A stretch of 47,786 bases of DNA from Tissierellia bacterium. Its GTDB lineage: Bacteria; Bacillota; Clostridia; Tissierellales; Tissierellaceae. The notes below the pieces were generated by a model, which was not told the origin of the DNA, ran no database searches, and worked only from the letters and a program-made list of their open reading frames with translations. Shown here in pieces: positions 8,012 through 16,753 of this stretch. The DNA is taken from assembly GCA_012728125.1 (NCBI GenBank), contig JAAYFT010000139.1, positions 1 through 47,786 on the forward strand, in the 5' to 3' direction. Each line of letters starts with the position of its first letter. Position 1 is the stretch's first letter. The position numbers were made by a program, and so were the translations under genes.

Positions 8012-8560
8012 CTACATAAGCCTATTTACTATTAATGAAACCACTATTCCCAGTAATGTATCTATTACCCTATTAATTGCAAAATACATAGGATTTGCAT
8101 CTCCAATATGAGAAATGGTTATACTTAAAAAAACTACACAGCTAATATAAGAAGAGCTTGAGTATTTTAGATGTACATTTGTATATATTATGGGAATCAA
8201 AAATAAACTTAATATTAAATAATGAATATAATTAAATAGTTCTATGTTTAATAAGTCTATTAAAAGTATGGCTATAAAACCATATATACCACCGATAATC
8301 GTTCCTACCATTCTGTTCTTACCAACTTTTAAACTACTATCGTGATCAGTTTGCATGCTCAATATGGCTGCTATAACTGAATAAAAGGGACTAGTATTTC
8401 TAAAATAGCTTATTATAAAGCAAATATAAGATGCTATTACTGTTTTTATGACTCGCATTCCTATGATCCTTTTAGTCTTTATTTCCTTACTTTTATTTTC
8501 AGCTTCATGGTCTACATTTTCACTTATATTTTCACTTTCCATATTTTTATTTTCATCCAT
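8012..8560 (-). CDS. FUSC / aromatic acid exporter-like membrane protein
   Basis: This 182-residue protein has a charged N-terminal tail of about 35 residues rich in Glu, Asn and Lys. It is followed by RVIKTVIASYICFIISY and about four to five membrane helices. The segment SPFYSVIAAILSMQTDHDSSLKVG and the repeated GxxxG pattern in RMVGTIIGGIYG match the N-terminal membrane half of FUSC/ArAE_1 proteins. Clostridial members of this short type occur as stand-alone genes with no assigned substrate. Full-length aromatic acid exporters are much longer, so this is either a minimal family member or only the membrane module. It has its own promoter (8614-8643) and terminator and is not linked to an operon. 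Confidence 0.75.
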   Translation of the reverse strand: MDENKNMESENISENVDHEAENKSKEIKTKRIIGMRVIKTVIASYICFIISYFRNTSPFYSVIAAILSMQTDHDSSLKVGKNRMVGTIIGGIYGFIAILLIDLLNIELFNYIHYLILSLFLIPIIYTNVHLKYSSSSYISCVVFLSITISHIGDANPMYFAINRVIDTLLGIVVSLIVNRLM

Positions 8561-8613
8561 AAGTATCCCCCTTATTCCTTATGATTCTAGCCTTGGTACA
8601 TTTCTTATATAAT

Positions 8614-8643
8614 AGTATATGGCATCTGCAAAATTAGTTTCAA
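8614..8643 (-). promoter_or_regulatory. Sigma-A promoter of the FUSC-family gene
   Basis: TTGAAA (8643-8638), an 18-bp spacer and TATACT (8619-8614) match the consensus at five of six positions each. They lie about 55 bp upstream of the start codon and downstream of the ornithine operon terminator. Confidence 0.65.
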
Positions 8644-8675
8644 GTACTATTTTATAATCCTTATTTCCTAAGCAA

Positions 8676-8702
8676 AAAGCTTTGGACCAAAACCAAAGCT
8701 TT
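8676..8702 (-). terminator. Terminator of the ornithine operon
   Basis: AAAGCTTTGG / CCAAAGCTTT forms a perfect 10-bp stem with a 7-base loop, six bases past the orr stop codon. The stem ends in T residues on the minus strand (AAGCTTTTTGC). It marks the end of the ord-to-orr operon. Confidence 0.82.
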
Positions 8703-8708
8703 CGAAGA

Positions 8709-9773
8709 TTAATATATTACTTCCTTTTTAATATATTCGGAGGTCATTGCCCTTAAAAGGCTCACATAATGCATGGTAAACTCTATAATATCTCCAACTT
8801 TATAATCGATTTCACTATCTGTACCATCTAAGATTAGATGGTCTGAACTACCTCCTAAGATTATAACTCCCTTATCTACAGGGTATAAGGTTTCTAGGTC
8901 AATGTCCTGCTTGCCTATGGCACAGAGAATCCTTTTTCTTACACCCCTATCAACGAAAGTAGGTACCTTTCCAAAGGCATCTCTTCCAATTTCACCAGTA
9001 GGTACCGAAGGTTTTTCTTTCACTTCTATAATTTGAGCTTGAATTCTAAAGGCATCATTTCTAGTTCCTTCCACTTGCTCACCATAAGCAGATTCTGTAC
9101 CTAGGACTAAGGATTCACCTAGTCGTAAATTATTTATCCCTTCTAGATCATGGTCTGCTAATAGGTGAATAGAACTTGAATTGCCACCAGATAGGATTTC
9201 TAGTTCAATACTAAATCTCTCTTCTATTTCCCTTTTTAGTCTATTTAGTCTATCAATATGGTCCATAGATGGAATTACTCCACCATAGCAGGTTAGGTTG
9301 GTTCCTAAGCCTATTAGTTGTACACCTTCTAATTTTAGAACTTCTTCGACTGCTTCAAATAGATCTTCTTCTTTATAGTAACCTTCTCTTAAGTCCCCTA
9401 AGTCTACCATTAAAACGATTTTGTGTACTAGGTTTTTTCCTAAGGCCTTTTCAGATAGGGCCTTTATGGTTTCTATTTCCGAGTTAAGGGAAATATCTGC
9501 AAACTCTACTACTTTTTCTGCTTCGGAAATCATGGGGAGTCTCAGCATTATCTTAGGCACATTTAAATTCTTTAATCTCTCTAAATTCTCTATTCGAGAG
9601 TCAGCTAGAAAGCTTACACCGCCATCAACATATGCCTTTGCAATTTCAGGATGGCCACAGAAAACCTTTGTAACTCCAGCTACTTGAATCCCCTTACTAT
9701 TGCATAGATTAACTAGAGCTTTAACGTTGTTCTTTAAAATTTCATAGTCAACAATTAATTTAGGATAGGACAT
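8709..9773 (-). CDS. orr: Ornithine racemase (Orr), PLP-dependent
   Basis: This 354-residue cytosolic enzyme has the alanine-racemase-type TIM barrel fold. It interconverts L- and D-ornithine, which feeds the D-ornithine aminomutase encoded upstream. The N-terminal PLP lysine is in the AGVTKVF segment near residue 36. The conserved SRIENLERL, MVDLGDLREGY and GGNSSSIHLL stretches match the ornithine racemase branch and not the biosynthetic Alr branch. It is the last gene of the ornithine operon, two bases after the glmL-type gene, and a terminator follows. The gene order equals that of the operon described in Clostridium sticklandii. The ATG is preceded by AAGGAGGAATAAGA. Confidence 0.93.
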   Translation of the reverse strand: MSYPKLIVDYEILKNNVKALVNLCNSKGIQVAGVTKVFCGHPEIAKAYVDGGVSFLADSRIENLERLKNLNVPKIMLRLPMISEAEKVVEFADISLNSEIETIKALSEKALGKNLVHKIVLMVDLGDLREGYYKEEDLFEAVEEVLKLEGVQLIGLGTNLTCYGGVIPSMDHIDRLNRLKREIEERFSIELEILSGGNSSSIHLLADHDLEGINNLRLGESLVLGTESAYGEQVEGTRNDAFRIQAQIIEVKEKPSVPTGEIGRDAFGKVPTFVDRGVRKRILCAIGKQDIDLETLYPVDKGVIILGGSSDHLILDGTDSEIDYKVGDIIEFTMHYVSLLRAMTSEYIKKEVIY

Positions 9774-9775
9774 TC

Positions 9776-11137
9776 TTATTCCTCCTTAAGGCTGTTATAC
9801 AACAGCTCTAAAGCTATTTCTGGATATTTTTTGGACATAACCCCTAAGGATGCCATTATATAATGATTATCTATTAATATCTCCGTCTCTGTATTTGGCA
9901 GTAGCATATTACCTGAGTTGGAAAGTAGTGTTTCTCCAATTATAGACTTTCTTCTAGGCAGCCTAGTTAAGGCTCCACCGGTACCTATAATATATTTTAC
10001 ACCTGTTAGGTCTTTCCCTTCTGCTATGGTCTTTTTGCCACTTGGACCATATAGGTGTTTTAATTGGCCAGCATGTCTTTTGACTGCTGTTATTGTAGCA
10101 TGTAGGGTTAAGCTTTCAACAAATCTCTTTTCTAGATCTGTTTCTGGTATTGGCTTATGGTTTTCTATTAGGTTTTCTAATTCCCCTAGGGAGATATTTA
10201 ATTCTTTAGCCAATTCTTCCCTCCCTACAGTTTCTACTATATTTTTCATATTTACATAGACACCTAGATCTCCCTCAACTGTTCTCTTGGCCTTAGGTTC
10301 TGGGTTGATTAGTATTCTAGATATTTCATCGCTATCTTCTGCCACAGAGTGGACATCTGTAGTAGCACCGCCTACATCTATAGTTATTAAATCTCCTAGA
10401 TTTTCGAATAATAATTCTGATGCTGCCATTACAGCCCCTGGAGTAGGCATTATAGGTCCTGTAATCATTTCCCTAATCCTTTCCATACCTGGTGCATGGA
10501 TAATATGCTTTTCAAATACATCTTGGATAACCTTTCTAGTAGGCTCTATATTCAATTCGTCGATCCTTGGGTAAACATTGTCTACTATATATAATTCAGC
10601 TTTTGTATCTTCAAATATTTCTTTTACATCTTCCTGATTTTCTATATTCCCTGCATAGATAACTGGAATACCTAAATTCATTTCTGCAATTAGTTCGCTG
10701 TTATATAGGGCAGTATCCCTTTCACCATAATCTACTCCACCAGCAATTAAGATTATATTAGGTTCTATTTCCTGAATTTTTTTTAAATCAGATCTCCTTA
10801 ATTTTCCTGCTGTTATTAATTTGATATTTGCCCCTGCCCCTAAAGCTGCCTCCTTAGCTGCCCTAACGGTCATGTCATATACAAGTCCATGGACAGTCAT
10901 CCTAAGTCCTCCAGCAGCAGAACTAGTTGCCATTAACTCTTTATATTCAATGGGTTCTCCTAATTTTCTTGATAGGTCATCAATAGCCCCCTTAAGGCCA
11001 ATATTTACATCTCCTTCTAAAACGCTTGTTGGAGCTTGACCCTGCCCAATAAATCTTGGGCAGGAATCAAAGCCATGAAATCCATTGACAACTGTTGTTG
11101 TGCTACCTATTTCTGCAACTAGTAAATCAATCTTCAT
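9776..11137 (-). CDS. GlmL/MutL-family ATPase, likely reactivating partner of ornithine aminomutase
   Basis: The 453-residue protein begins with a phosphate-binding ASKHA-type motif (AEIGSTTTVVNGF). It continues with the GlmL/MutL family sequence, including the second nucleotide-binding element DVGGATTDVHSV near residue 285 and the GTGGALTRLP element. GlmL-type proteins accompany B12-dependent carbon-skeleton mutases and are thought to act as ATP-driven reactivating factors that release damaged cobalamin. Here the partner is OraS/OraE: its start overlaps the oraE stop by 11 bases, a sign of translational coupling. In related operons it is listed only as an open reading frame between oraE and orr. 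Family assignment is firm; the reactivase role is inferred. Confidence 0.9.
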   Translation of the reverse strand: MKIDLLVAEIGSTTTVVNGFHGFDSCPRFIGQGQAPTSVLEGDVNIGLKGAIDDLSRKLGEPIEYKELMATSSAAGGLRMTVHGLVYDMTVRAAKEAALGAGANIKLITAGKLRRSDLKKIQEIEPNIILIAGGVDYGERDTALYNSELIAEMNLGIPVIYAGNIENQEDVKEIFEDTKAELYIVDNVYPRIDELNIEPTRKVIQDVFEKHIIHAPGMERIREMITGPIMPTPGAVMAASELLFENLGDLITIDVGGATTDVHSVAEDSDEISRILINPEPKAKRTVEGDLGVYVNMKNIVETVGREELAKELNISLGELENLIENHKPIPETDLEKRFVESLTLHATITAVKRHAGQLKHLYGPSGKKTIAEGKDLTGVKYIIGTGGALTRLPRRKSIIGETLLSNSGNMLLPNTETEILIDNHYIMASLGVMSKKYPEIALELLYNSLKEE

Positions 11138-13343
11138 AGTTCATCTCTCTTCTCTTTTCTACTAAGAAAGTGGCCACATGCTCACCTTTAGTTCCTCTAC
11201 CGAAACCGGCATCCATACCTGATTCAACTGCTAGTTCATTTGATACTTGAGTACCACCAGCTACTAATATAATCCTATCTCTTATACCCTTTTCGATGCA
11301 AAGCTCGTGTAATTTTTTCATATTCTTATAGTGGATATCATCATGGGATATAATTGTTGAACAAAGTATAGCATCTGCATTTAATTCTATGGCAGCATCT
11401 ACTAGTTTTTCTACTGGTACAGAGGTACCTAGTATATGGCACTCTATTCCATATTTTTCTATTCCACCATGTTTAATATCTATGATCTCTCTTAATCCTA
11501 CAGAGTGTTCATCTTCTCCTACTGTAGCTGCAACTATTTTCATAGGCTTATTTTCAATATCTTTTCTTATTTCGTCTTCAGAAAGTACCTTTGGCTTAGG
11601 TGGTATTACTAGATCCTTAGTATCTATAGTGAAAGTTACTCTACCCTTTAATTCAATACGGGTACCTTCTGCCTCTTGCATTATTTCCTTGTGTATTACT
11701 TCTACATCTTCTAAGCCCATTTTCTTACCAACTTCTATAGCAGCAAATTCTGCAGTTCTTTCATCTGTTGGTAAGAATATAGTCATTAGAACAATCCCAT
11801 CTCCAAGCCATTCCATTTCAGGCTTAATCTTAGAAGTCTTTCTAAGTTCCTTAACTTCTTCCAGTCTTACATTGACATTGTCATTTTCATCTAATTCATC
11901 TATGAATATAATCTTTGATGGGTCTTCAAAAGTAGAACCACCTATTAGTTTTGCAGGATCATCTACATATTCTTCTCCATATTGGGCAACATTATTGTAT
12001 CCAAAATGGGCAGTTACTGGAGCCATATAGTCTTCATCTCTCTCATAAACTGCTCCTGCTCCAACTCCACCGTCAATCTTTCTAAATATACCATCACCAT
12101 TTCTTTCAGGATAATATCCTGAATCTACGAAGAAGCCCTGTTCTACTGCATTAAAGTATCCGCCTACTTCTAGGATTTCTTCCATGAATAGGATGGCTCT
12201 TTCCTTTAACTCTCTAACCTTTTCAGCTAATTCACCTTCATGTCTTTTTATTTCTACCATTTCTGTTAATCCGTCCATACCTGCAAAGGCTTGTTTAGCC
12301 GTATCTACTGCTTCTATATTATAGATGTGCCATGGCACATTTCTTCCTTCATCAGGAGTAATGGTAGATTGAATATCCGCACTGGTTAATTGAGAGATTA
12401 GTAGGTTTAATACATGGGTTACAGTTGCTTCTCTAGTTGAAGACTCCATGTACTTCGTATTCATTTGGGCCCTCATCTTATATTCTCTAAACAATTCTCT
12501 TAAGGCCACAGCATAAGGTAAGTCTAATCTCATACAAGGTGCAGGTGGTGCTGTTGGTGGTACTGTTGAAAGACAGATGTTTTCTTTTTTCATACCTACT
12601 TTAACAGAATAAATTGAGTTTATGGCATGTTGAACCATTAGCTCTGGCATGACCTTCCATGCTTCCCTTGCTGTAGCATTAGCGTTATGAGCCCCGTCTA
12701 TTTGGGCCATATCTGCCCAAGCCATTACCCTTTTAGCTTCTGCAGCATCTACAAAAGACCTTATCATATTGATATTTCTGTATAACACATTATATTGTGG
12801 GTCTTGGTGAGCACCGTTTACTCCCTCTTCTGCAAACATAACTGCTATTTCTGGTCCTGCTACACCTGATACATAGGAATGGTAATTAATTGGTCTACCT
12901 ACTTCATCTTCTATATAGTCTAAGGCCTTTCTTTGAGCCCTAACTTGTTTTCTTGTAACGGGTATGCCCCCTACTCCTTGGGGTGTTCCTTCTATAAGAC
13001 CGTCAAAATGTGATTGTCCTGCAGTTCTAATTACCATAATATGGTCTGCCCCATGCCAAGCAGCCATTCTCATACGCCTTATATCGTCTTCAAACCTACC
13101 TGAAGCGATTTCAGTAGTTATAACTGCCTTTGGTTGGGGATCAATGTTATCAAAATACTTGGCTGCTGGTAAGGGTTGACTATTTTTAAGGGGTTCTGAC
13201 ATATCATAGTATTCAAATTTACCTATGGTTCTCTTTTGTCCAGTTCCCTCTCTCCAGTGCCAACCCCTTCTTCTTGGTCTATATTTATCTATATCCTTCA
13301 ATATAAATTCTATGTCCAGTTTCTCATTATGCTTTAATTCCAT
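11127..13343 (-). CDS. oraE: D-ornithine 4,5-aminomutase, large subunit OraE
   Basis: This 738-residue subunit carries both cofactors of D-ornithine aminomutase. The enzyme moves the terminal amino group of D-ornithine to C4 to give 2,4-diaminopentanoate. The N-terminal part (to about 590) is the TIM barrel. The C-terminal Rossmann domain holds the cobalamin motif DEHSVG with axial His613 and the PLP lysine Lys624 in DIKHGG. The 11-residue spacing equals that of His618 and Lys629 known from the C. sticklandii enzyme. Length is normal. Its ATG shares one base with the oraS stop (TAATG). It works as an alpha2beta2 complex with OraS. Confidence 0.97.
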   Translation of the reverse strand: MELKHNEKLDIEFILKDIDKYRPRRRGWHWREGTGQKRTIGKFEYYDMSEPLKNSQPLPAAKYFDNIDPQPKAVITTEIASGRFEDDIRRMRMAAWHGADHIMVIRTAGQSHFDGLIEGTPQGVGGIPVTRKQVRAQRKALDYIEDEVGRPINYHSYVSGVAGPEIAVMFAEEGVNGAHQDPQYNVLYRNINMIRSFVDAAEAKRVMAWADMAQIDGAHNANATAREAWKVMPELMVQHAINSIYSVKVGMKKENICLSTVPPTAPPAPCMRLDLPYAVALRELFREYKMRAQMNTKYMESSTREATVTHVLNLLISQLTSADIQSTITPDEGRNVPWHIYNIEAVDTAKQAFAGMDGLTEMVEIKRHEGELAEKVRELKERAILFMEEILEVGGYFNAVEQGFFVDSGYYPERNGDGIFRKIDGGVGAGAVYERDEDYMAPVTAHFGYNNVAQYGEEYVDDPAKLIGGSTFEDPSKIIFIDELDENDNVNVRLEEVKELRKTSKIKPEMEWLGDGIVLMTIFLPTDERTAEFAAIEVGKKMGLEDVEVIHKEIMQEAEGTRIELKGRVTFTIDTKDLVIPPKPKVLSEDEIRKDIENKPMKIVAATVGEDEHSVGLREIIDIKHGGIEKYGIECHILGTSVPVEKLVDAAIELNADAILCSTIISHDDIHYKNMKKLHELCIEKGIRDRIILVAGGTQVSNELAVESGMDAGFGRGTKGEHVATFLVEKRREMNYED

Positions 13344-13708
13344 TAGTTGGCACCTCCTTTAAAGATAGCAACTACATCTTCCCACATCTCACCTTCAACT
13401 AGTCTTAGTCCTGCTTCTCTTATTCCTAAATTCTTCTCTTTTGCTAATCTAAAAACAATATGACCTGCCCCTTTTCCGATTAGGCCCCTATCTATAGCCC
13501 CATCTACTATGGCTTTAGCTTCAATACTTGAAAAACCCATTCTTAAAAGTACAGATCTTTCAATGGAAGGAGTAGTATTTTTTCTAGCCAACTCAATAAT
13601 CGGGTCTACTATTTTTTCAGCCAATTCCCAAAATCTTTTTTCTAACTCTTCTTCCGTTAGATTAGCAAGATGTTTTCTTCTTTCTTGAAAATCATCAGCT
13701 CTTTTCAT
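13343..13708 (-). CDS. oraS: D-ornithine 4,5-aminomutase, small subunit OraS
   Basis: The 121-residue helical protein begins MKRADDFQERRKHLANLTEEEL and matches the OraS family over its whole length. It has no cofactor motif of its own and supports the OraE barrel in the adenosylcobalamin- and PLP-dependent mutase. It lies 17 bp after ortB and overlaps oraE by one base, so the two subunits are translated together. A strong site TGGAGGGATATA precedes the ATG. Confidence 0.95.
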   Translation of the reverse strand: MKRADDFQERRKHLANLTEEELEKRFWELAEKIVDPIIELARKNTTPSIERSVLLRMGFSSIEAKAIVDGAIDRGLIGKGAGHIVFRLAKEKNLGIREAGLRLVEGEMWEDVVAIFKGGAN

Positions 13709-13725
13709 TATATCCCTCCATTAAA

Positions 13726-15144
13726 TTAATATTTAACTCCCAACTCGTCTAATATTTCTTTTACGAATTCTAGGTTTGATTTAGTGTCCTTTGCTAAAAA
13801 CTCTAGGTCTTCATGGGTAACTTCTGTTACATTCATATTATTAACTGCATTTCTTATATAGGATCTTTTTGTTCTGTTTATATCTAAATCTTGAATCCAA
13901 ACATAGGATGGATCCTTTGGAAGTATAATATTTTTACCCGGAATCTCTTCTTTTGGATCACCAATTATTATTTCTATTCCATTTTCCTTTGCAAAAGTAA
14001 GTTGAGGATTGATATGTTTACCTGCTCCTGTATATTCAGTTTCTTGAACTACGATAATTTGATCTTCATCCATTTCTTGAGCTAATTTAAAGGCTGCTGC
14101 TAAGGAGGTATTTCCAGCAGGACCTCTTTCTAAGCCTTCTAATTGGGCTAGTAATTCGGTCATATAGAATACGGAACCTTGATTCATTGTAACATATCTA
14201 TCTATATATCTAAGTGGTCTAGCAGCTGATCTTGGCACGTCAGATCTATCAGGCCAAGTGGCAAATGGGATACCGAAACCAGTATGGCCTGTAGTGAAAG
14301 ATTTTTTGTTAAATTGAGTATCTGAAGCCATATGAAGTCCCTCTAGGCTTACACTAGCTGCTATGATCTTAGTATCTACAGCACCTGCCTTTAATAGTCC
14401 CCTAGCAGTACCTGTTAAGTTTCCACCACCTGCATTAGTAATAACTACTGCATCTGGGTCTCTTCCTTCTTTTTCCCTAAATTGCATTGATATCTCATAT
14501 CCTAAGGTTTCCACACCTGCTATACCAAAGGGTGAGTATAGAGAAGCATTGAAGAATCCTGTTTCTTCTAATAAAACTAAGAATGTATAGAATAACTCAG
14601 GTCCTACTGATAGCTGTACAACTTCTGCGCCGTAGGCCTCACAAGCCCTTGCTTTTTCAATTATTTCTGGTTGTCCTACGCCTCTTGAATCATAGCATTC
14701 TTGAACTACAATACATTTAAGGCCTTGCATAGCAGCCTGGCTAGCAACAGCTGCACCATAGTTTCCTGATGTAGCTGCAATAACACCCTTATAGCCTAAT
14801 TTTTTTGCATGATAGCAAGCTGTAGCAGCCCTTCTAGCCTTAAAACTACCTGATGGATTGGAAGCCTCATCCTTTATGAAAATCCTAGCCCCTTTACCCT
14901 TTGGAGCAATTTTTCTGGCAAGTTTAGTTAAATTTCTAAGTTCTAGAATTGGAGTATTGCCAACACCCGTTCTTTTTTGTATTTCTTCTATCTCTTGTAA
15001 TGAGTATCCAGTTTCTTTCATCATTCTTTCATAATCAAAGGCAATACTGCCGGATTCAAATACATCATAGTCTATGCCAATGGCTTTTTTCATTATTTCT
15101 CCTCTTCTAGCCATTACAGCTTCATAACTCATATCTCTAGTCAT
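13726..15144 (-). CDS. ortB: 2-amino-4-oxopentanoate thiolase, beta subunit OrtB
   Basis: This 472-residue PLP protein has the threonine-synthase/cysteine-synthase fold. With OrtA it cleaves 2-amino-4-oxopentanoate with CoA to acetyl-CoA and alanine, the last step of the ornithine route. The PLP lysine is in NPSGSFKARRA (about residue 122) and the phosphate-binding glycine loop in NAGGGNLTG (about 238). The gene overlaps ortA by eight bases, and its ATG is placed after the SD GGAGGCGGG that sits inside the ortA end. A second in-frame ATG four codons later is possible but has a poorer spacing. Confidence 0.95.
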   Translation of the reverse strand: MTRDMSYEAVMARRGEIMKKAIGIDYDVFESGSIAFDYERMMKETGYSLQEIEEIQKRTGVGNTPILELRNLTKLARKIAPKGKGARIFIKDEASNPSGSFKARRAATACYHAKKLGYKGVIAATSGNYGAAVASQAAMQGLKCIVVQECYDSRGVGQPEIIEKARACEAYGAEVVQLSVGPELFYTFLVLLEETGFFNASLYSPFGIAGVETLGYEISMQFREKEGRDPDAVVITNAGGGNLTGTARGLLKAGAVDTKIIAASVSLEGLHMASDTQFNKKSFTTGHTGFGIPFATWPDRSDVPRSAARPLRYIDRYVTMNQGSVFYMTELLAQLEGLERGPAGNTSLAAAFKLAQEMDEDQIIVVQETEYTGAGKHINPQLTFAKENGIEIIIGDPKEEIPGKNIILPKDPSYVWIQDLDINRTKRSYIRNAVNNMNVTEVTHEDLEFLAKDTKSNLEFVKEILDELGVKY

Positions 15145-15451
15145 TATTTCCCGCCTCCTCTCCTAGGATTTCCCTTGCTTGACGACCGATATATAAAAGT
15201 TCTGGAACTGCTTTTCCATAGTCATGTTTATAATAAGGATTAACCTCTATTAAAGTACCTTCTACTATTCTACCTATATAGGTTTCTACTTTTACCTTAT
15301 CTCCTATATTGGCACTTTCATCAAGTAAAAATCCTTTAACCCACATTTCTAATGGAACATTTTGTGTATCTTCCGGAATGTTCTTAGCTCTTTGACCAAC
15401 TTCTAATACAACATTGTGGATTCTTACCCAATCACCGCGTTTAGCATCCAT
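15137..15451 (-). CDS. ortA: 2-amino-4-oxopentanoate thiolase, alpha subunit OrtA
   Basis: The 104-residue protein is a small beta-rich subunit (GDWVRIHNVVLEVGQRA at its start). It matches OrtA of known ornithine degraders in size and position. It has no catalytic motif visible by eye and is needed for the thiolase reaction with OrtB. It is separated from ord by a 150-bp gap that contains a heptamer repeat array, the only long gap inside the operon. The ATG follows AAAGGAAGTGTTAGA. Confidence 0.93.
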   Translation of the reverse strand: MDAKRGDWVRIHNVVLEVGQRAKNIPEDTQNVPLEMWVKGFLLDESANIGDKVKVETYIGRIVEGTLIEVNPYYKHDYGKAVPELLYIGRQAREILGEEAGNND

Positions 15452-15488
15452 TCTAACACTTCCTTTCTATCAATTCACCATACAGTTC

Positions 15489-15508
15489 TAGTGAATAATA
15501 ATAGTGAT
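15489..15508. repeat. Inverted copies of the heptamer
   Basis: TAGTGAA (15489-15495) is the exact reverse complement of the TTCACTA unit, and TAGTGAT (15502-15508) differs from it at one position. Pairing with the array at 15542-15611 could form a long hairpin in the ord-ortA message. Confidence 0.6.
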
Positions 15509-15541
15509 TAATTAATAGATAAAGTTTAACCCTTACAAGTC

Positions 15542-15611
15542 TTCACTACTCACTATTCACTTTTCACTATTCACTATTCACTATTCACTATTCACTATTC
15601 ACTATTCACTA
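15542..15611. repeat. Tandem array of ten TTCACTA heptamers
   Basis: Ten contiguous 7-bp units fill exactly 70 bp. Eight are perfect TTCACTA, and units 2 (CTCACTA) and 3 (TTCACTT) have one change each. On the message strand the unit reads TAGTGAA, so each copy carries overlapping TAG and TGA stops. The array runs into the 3' end of ord and supplies its final codons and stop (15602-15604). Confidence 0.97.
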
Positions 15612-16654
15612 TCTATTAGTTCCCTCATATCTCCCATAATGGCTCTTGGTACTGGTAGGTCTATCATAGTCTTTAGTCCTGGTCTTGCATTGATTACGTG
15701 AGGAATCATGTTAACAGTCATAGCAATAGTTCCTATACCGCCAGGTACCTCTGGTGTTATTTGCATGTTTACATTTGGTGTTCCCTTGATAGTAATGTAA
15801 TCTCCAGTGTTTACACCTTCTAATTGAGGCTCTACTTGTTGTGGATGAAGCATTTCTATCTTTAATTCTCCATCTACATAACCATAGCCCTTCATATTAC
15901 ATCCTGCAACATCTCCAGCTTTTACTTCTGCATATGGAGCCTTTCTATAAACTGATGAAACTATTGGTGCCCTTTCTAATTTGATTTCATCGCTCAATTT
16001 CCATCCTAATGCGTCTGCAATCATTGTGATTGATTCTGGGAATCCTATGTGGCCATCTAAATCGTTTTCTGCAACTCTTCTATTAAATTCATCTACAGTT
16101 ATACCAACACCTTGGCCATGCATAACTGTAGGTCCGAATGGTGATAAGTTATTAACTCTTTCTGCCTTGATACTTTCAACATCTATACATGCTCCTGTAA
16201 GTGTAATAACTAGTAAGTCCATAATAAGACCTGGGTTAATACCTGTACCTAATACAGTCACTCCATTTTCTTTAGCAATTCTGTCTAATTCCTTTGCTAA
16301 TTCTGGAGATTGGGCTTGAGGATAAGCCATTTCTTCTGCAGTTGATACTACATTGATTTTTCTTTCTAGACAATATTTGATCTTATCAAAGGATGTTTTT
16401 GTATAAGAGTCAGTTGCTATTACTACAACATCGGCTGCTCCTTCCTTTATTACATCTTCATAAGAGCCAGCTATTAGATCTGGTCTGTCGCCTCTTTCAA
16501 TGCCTGTTAATTCATACATTGATTTTCCTATTTTATCGCCCCTTACTACTGCTCCAACTACATCTACGCCTTTTTTGTTTAATAGCATTTCTACTACGCC
16601 TTTTCCCATTGCTCCTAGTCCCCAAACAATTACCTTAACATTTTCTTTTCTCAT
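15602..16654 (-). CDS. ord: 2,4-diaminopentanoate dehydrogenase (Ord)
   Basis: The 350-residue NAD(P)-dependent enzyme oxidatively deaminates (2R,4S)-2,4-diaminopentanoate to 2-amino-4-oxopentanoate and ammonia. A Rossmann fold opens the protein (VWGLGAMGKGVVEML). It is followed by the dihydrodipicolinate-reductase-like second domain with TGINPGLIMDLL and the conserved NNLSPFGPTVMHGQGVG segment. It is the first gene of the operon, 35 bp downstream of a -24/-12 promoter, with AGGAGGTATAATC before the ATG. The last residues Asp-Ser-Glu and the stop are encoded by the heptamer array, so the very C-terminus may differ between strains. Confidence 0.95.
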   Translation of the reverse strand: MRKENVKVIVWGLGAMGKGVVEMLLNKKGVDVVGAVVRGDKIGKSMYELTGIERGDRPDLIAGSYEDVIKEGAADVVVIATDSYTKTSFDKIKYCLERKINVVSTAEEMAYPQAQSPELAKELDRIAKENGVTVLGTGINPGLIMDLLVITLTGACIDVESIKAERVNNLSPFGPTVMHGQGVGITVDEFNRRVAENDLDGHIGFPESITMIADALGWKLSDEIKLERAPIVSSVYRKAPYAEVKAGDVAGCNMKGYGYVDGELKIEMLHPQQVEPQLEGVNTGDYITIKGTPNVNMQITPEVPGGIGTIAMTVNMIPHVINARPGLKTMIDLPVPRAIMGDMRELIDSE

Positions 16655-16688
16655 GATTATACCTCCTTTAATCTTTTATAATTATGTA

Positions 16689-16706
16689 ATGCAATTTTCT
16701 TGCCAA
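16689..16706 (-). promoter_or_regulatory. Sigma-54 (-24/-12) promoter of the ornithine operon
   Basis: The minus strand reads TTGGCAAGAAAATTGCAT, with GG and GC exactly 12 bp apart as needed for sigma-54 (consensus TTGGCACG-N4-TTGCA). Transcription should start near 16678, about 24 bases before the ord ATG. A sigma-54 activator gene lies directly upstream, which supports the call. Confidence 0.9.
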
Positions 16707-16753
16707 CTTTTTTAGAATCAGATATGCTTATTTCTTTGAAATTTCCAGAACTT

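Noticed and set aside
7986-8702. FUSC-family gene considered as part of the ornithine operon (possible exporter)
   Set aside because: It is separated by a terminator on its right and has its own promoter and terminator.
8588-8711. Open frame on the minus strand ending in a protein-like peptide (YYYIRNVPRLES) between orr and the FUSC gene
   Set aside because: There is no ATG, GTG or TTG in frame, and it runs through a terminator hairpin and a good sigma-A promoter. It is better explained as regulatory sequence; a gene remnant cannot be excluded.
11389-12030. Plus-strand open frame of about 213 codons opposite oraE
   Set aside because: Ser/Ile-rich, no family features, no ribosome site; oraE on the other strand is unambiguous.
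15542-15611. Heptamer array considered as a CRISPR array
   Set aside because: Units are 7 bp and directly joined without spacers, and no cas genes are present.
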